NCBI RefSeq assembly: GCF_010015585.1
Contig: NW_022985069.1
Span: forward strand, 408,744 to 472,743
Length of the DNA: 64,000 nt
Direction: 5' to 3'
Origin: Eremomyces bilateralis CBS 781.70
Taxonomy: Eukaryota; Ascomycota; Dothideomycetes; Eremomycetales; Eremomycetaceae
Part shown: positions 61,059 through 64,000 of the stretch, in pieces
How the letters are laid out: each line of letters begins with the position of its first letter
How positions within the stretch are numbered: position 1 is the first letter of the stretch
Program-made: the position numbers and the translations under genes
The notes under the pieces: model-generated
Told to the model about the DNA's origin: nothing
The model's database searches: none
Seen by the model: the letters and a program-made list of their open reading frames with translations, nothing else

Positions 61059-63431
61059 ATGGCGAGCGGAGACTTCCTTGCTGGAAGTGTGGATCCTGAA
61101 ACCCTCTACACAAAGCAGTCATGTATTGGAGGTGGCAGTTTTGGGAAGGTGTACAAAGGGTCAGTGAGATTTCTACAATTTATAGGCCATTCAACTGAGG
61201 ATTATCTAGGGTAGACAAGAGAACAGGACAGGCCGTCGCCATCAAGGTCATTGATGTCGAAAACGCTGAAGATGAGGTTGAGGATATCATCCAAGAGATC
61301 GCCATCCTGTCTGAGTTGCATTCTCCTTATGTGACCAAGTACTATGGGTCCTACCTGAAGGGATCGGACCTGTGGATTATCATGGAGTTCTGTTCGGGTG
61401 GCAGCTGCCAGGACCTAATGAAACCAGGGCTCATTTCTGAAGAGTATATCACCATTATTATCAGAGAGCTCTTGATGGGACTCGAGTACCTACATGGGGA
61501 CAACAAATTACATCGGGATATAAAAGGTGAGGGTTCCTGATTCCTTCCTCTCAACCAAACCGCTCATGAATGCCACAGCTGCCAATATCCTCCTTGGAGC
61601 GAATGGCCAAGTCAAGCTCGCTGATTTCGGTGTTTCCGGCCAACTCTCCGCAACGATGACGAAGAAGAACACATTTGTAGGCACGCCTTTCTGGATGGCC
61701 CCGGAAGTCATCAAGCAGTCAGGCTATGATCACAAGGCGGACATCTGGTCCCTTGGTATTACCGCCCTCGAACTCGCCAATGGCGAACCTCCGTATGCGG
61801 ATATCCACCCCATGAAGGTCCTATTCCTCATCCCGAAAAATCCACCGCCGCAGCTCCATGGTACCTTCTCCCGCGCCTTCAAAGACTTCGTCGAGCTGTG
61901 CCTCAAGAAGGAACCTCGCGAACGTCCATCCGCCAAAGACCTGCTGAAACATTCCTTCGTCCGCCGCGCCAAGAAGACAACTTATTTGACGGAGCTAATC
62001 GAACGCCGTGAGCGCTACGTCGCGCAGAAAGGCGGAAAAGACTCCGATGACGAAACGGAAGACGATTCCTCCACCGACGGCGATGCCTCGCGCTTGTCTA
62101 ACGAAGACCTGTGGGACTTCGGCACCGTCAAACCCGTCAACAACCGCGCGGCCGCCCTCCAAGACCTCAACGACGCCGCCGCCAACGCCCGCACGACGCA
62201 CCACTCTCCCGCCCCCTCCCCGACCAAAATCGATCGATTCGACTTCGCCAACCCCCTCCCCAAGCGGTCCGGCTCCGGTGAGGAGAACCGTGCCCCGGGC
62301 GAGCCGCAGCGGCAGCCACGCGTCCCGTCGGCAAGCACGCTCCGCATCCGGGCACCGCCAGCGCCTCTACCTGCATCGCCGAAGCGCCAGAGCGGTATCG
62401 ATGGAACGGTCGTGCAGGAATCGCCAACCCGTGCGGCGAAGATCCCGTTGCCGCCGTCGCCGGAGAAAGGGCGACTGGAGAAGACGTTCGTGCCGCTGAC
62501 ACCGTCAAAACAGATACGGGATGAGATGCTGCTGGGAGAAGAACGGAGAGTCACGCAAGAGGCGTCGCGATTGGATGGGTTCTTGCAGCGGGGAATGGCC
62601 GGGTTGAACATCCATTCCGGACCGCAGAGGAGCCCGGTGGTAGTTTCGCAGCAGTCACCGTCTCACCGTCCCTCGACTCCAAAGCGGCACGATGAAATCC
62701 CGCTGCCATCGTTCGAAGTGCCACGGGCTCGACCGTACCGAACCGTGCAAGAGCAGGCCCCTCCCCCGAAGCTTTCCACGCCGATCACCCTGCCTCCTAT
62801 CCCGCCATTCAAAGGCAACCCTCCCCGCCCATCCCACGACCTCCCATCCCACTCCTCCCTCAACCCACAAAAGCCCCTCCCCTCCTTCTCCCCTCCACCC
62901 CAACCATTCACCCCACCCCACCCCCACCCCTCCCCCTCCCACCACCCGTCCCCACTCTTCCCCTCACCCCACCTCTCCACTCCCTCTCAAAACCAACCCC
63001 CCCCCGGCTCCCTCCCCATCCCCACTCCCACCCCCCTTTCCAACATATCCACCCCACCCTCAACCCACCCCCCTCCACCTCCCCTCCACCCCCAACAAAC
63101 CCCCGACATCACCGCCCTCACCTCCGTCGTCCTCCCCGCCCTCGAAGAAGCCCTCCGCCGCCGCAGCGCCTCCGTGCACCACGCGCAAACCGCCTCCCGC
63201 CGCGCCGAGACCCACACCGACGCGTCCCGCGCGCATGCCGACGCGCTCCGCACCCAGCGCGAGGCGCACGAGCAGATCCGTCGGCTGGTGGGGAAGGCGG
63301 CGCGGGTGTTTCGGGAGATCGATGCGTGGGATGCGGCCGGGCCGGTTGAGATGGGTGGGGGAGTGGTGAGTTTTTTGGAGGGGATGTTGGAGGAGGTGTT
63401 GGTTAGGGTGGAGGTGGGGGATGAGGAATAG
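61059..63431 (+). CDS. GCK-family Ste20-like protein kinase (Nak1/Kic1/Sid1-like)
   Basis: Germinal-centre-type Ser/Thr kinase acting in morphogenesis, polarity or septation signalling. Exons: 61059-61159, 61210-61526 and 61579-63431 (introns of 50 and 52 bp), giving 756 aa. Kinase domain at about 17-270: glycine loop [15 protein letters not shown] lysine, catalytic HRDIKAANILL, DFGVSG, the Ste20-family signature [20 protein letters not shown], and [17 protein letters not shown]. Long acidic and then Pro/Ser-rich linkers follow. A conserved-looking C-terminal helix ends the protein ([26 protein letters not shown]). The C-terminal helix and proline linker suit the Nak1/Kic1/POD-6 branch better than Sid1, but I am not certain. 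It ends 569 bp before the window edge. Confidence 0.92.
62815..63110 (+). repeat. C-rich low-complexity coding tract
   Basis: About 300 bp dominated by C on the plus strand, with many CCCC and longer runs, encoding a Pro/Ser/His-rich disordered linker in the kinase. The minus strand is correspondingly G-run rich. Confidence 0.85.
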
Positions 63432-64000
63432 GAGTGAGGAGTGAGGAGTGAGGAATGAGTGGAGGGATGATGATGGTCATGGCTGATGCTTTATGATGGA
63501 TGATGGATGATGGATGAGTGATGGGTAGGGCGGACTGGCGGGATGGACGATTGATCGATGCGATACGGATGACATCGGCGCTGCTGAAGTGAGCCTTTTC
63601 TGTTTTTGTGCGGCTCGCTGGGCGTGGCTTGTGGTATTTTTTCTACGGACGACAACGGCGTTTCAGGGGCAGTGATGGGCCCGAGTAGCAAGTCATACAA
63701 TCGATGCACGTTTGGCGAAGCGGATTTTATTGCTGTGGTTTACTTCGAACTATAGGCGGTGGGTAAGAACAATAGCAGCTATTCTGATGTGGAATTCTCA
63801 TAATGGGTGATAGGTGAATGGTATTTGACTAAGTATTATCAACATGAATTTCATTCAACTAGGGGTCGGCGGTATAGCAGAACCCGATTGACTATCCTAG
63901 CCATGCGTCCAGTTAGCCCTGTGCCAGAACCCCGTTGTTAACTCATCAATAACGCAAGTGTAAGAGTGGTCTGGTTTCCCGATGCTTTCAAGTTCTTTGT
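63432..64000. other. 3' flank of the kinase gene, simple repeats
   Basis: Immediately after the stop are three AGGAGTG-type units (about 63429-63450) and, near 63495-63520, repeated GATGGAT units. The rest to the window edge shows no gene. Confidence 0.5.

Overview
The window looks like nuclear DNA of a filamentous ascomycete, most likely Eurotiomycetes (Aspergillus/Penicillium-like). The basis is gene content and structure: many short introns (mostly 46-100 bp) with GT...CTAAC/CTGAC...AG signals, a split Zn2Cys6 regulator, a rhodopsin-domain membrane protein, several P450s, a SamB-type MYND protein and a Fot1/pogo-type transposon. I did not identify the species. I resolved 20 host protein genes (one cut by the left edge), one decayed monooxygenase gene and one complete DNA transposon with its own transposase. 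I saw no tRNA, rRNA or CRISPR.

Layout. 0-5.7 kb: Zn2Cys6 regulator (partial), retromer sorting nexin Vps5, hotdog thioesterase. 6.7-22.7 kb is an accessory block with wide gene-free gaps: rhodopsin-domain membrane protein, secreted GPI-type carboxylesterase, decayed flavin monooxygenase, cytochrome P450, chromate transporter. 23.4-34 kb is mostly housekeeping: primase large subunit, PHO13-type phosphatase, a complete Fot1-like transposon inserted just upstream of that phosphatase, aspartyl aminopeptidase, APC/C activator Cdh1. 37-49 kb is mixed: sugar transporter, patatin-type triacylglycerol lipase, a small MITE-like palindromic element, two convergent P450s. 50-63.4 kb: a large Dnf3-type P4-ATPase, the MYND protein SamB, and a GCK-family Ste20-like kinase.

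How the genes relate. Housekeeping genes cover endosome recycling (Vps5), lipid asymmetry (Dnf3), lipid-droplet lipolysis (patatin lipase), replication priming (Pri2), mitotic exit (Cdh1), and polarity or septation (GCK kinase; SamB). The accessory block of esterase, monooxygenase, P450 and transporter resembles a detoxification or tailoring neighbourhood, but it has no polyketide, peptide or terpene synthase, so it is not a recognisable complete biosynthetic cluster. The strongest unusual items are the intact transposon with perfect 47-bp inverted repeats, the decayed monooxygenase, a roughly 220-bp MITE-like element, and a P450 with a roughly 100-residue acidic insertion after its haem loop.

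Exon boundaries were read by hand from splice signals and frame continuity. Family names come from recognised motifs, not from database searches.
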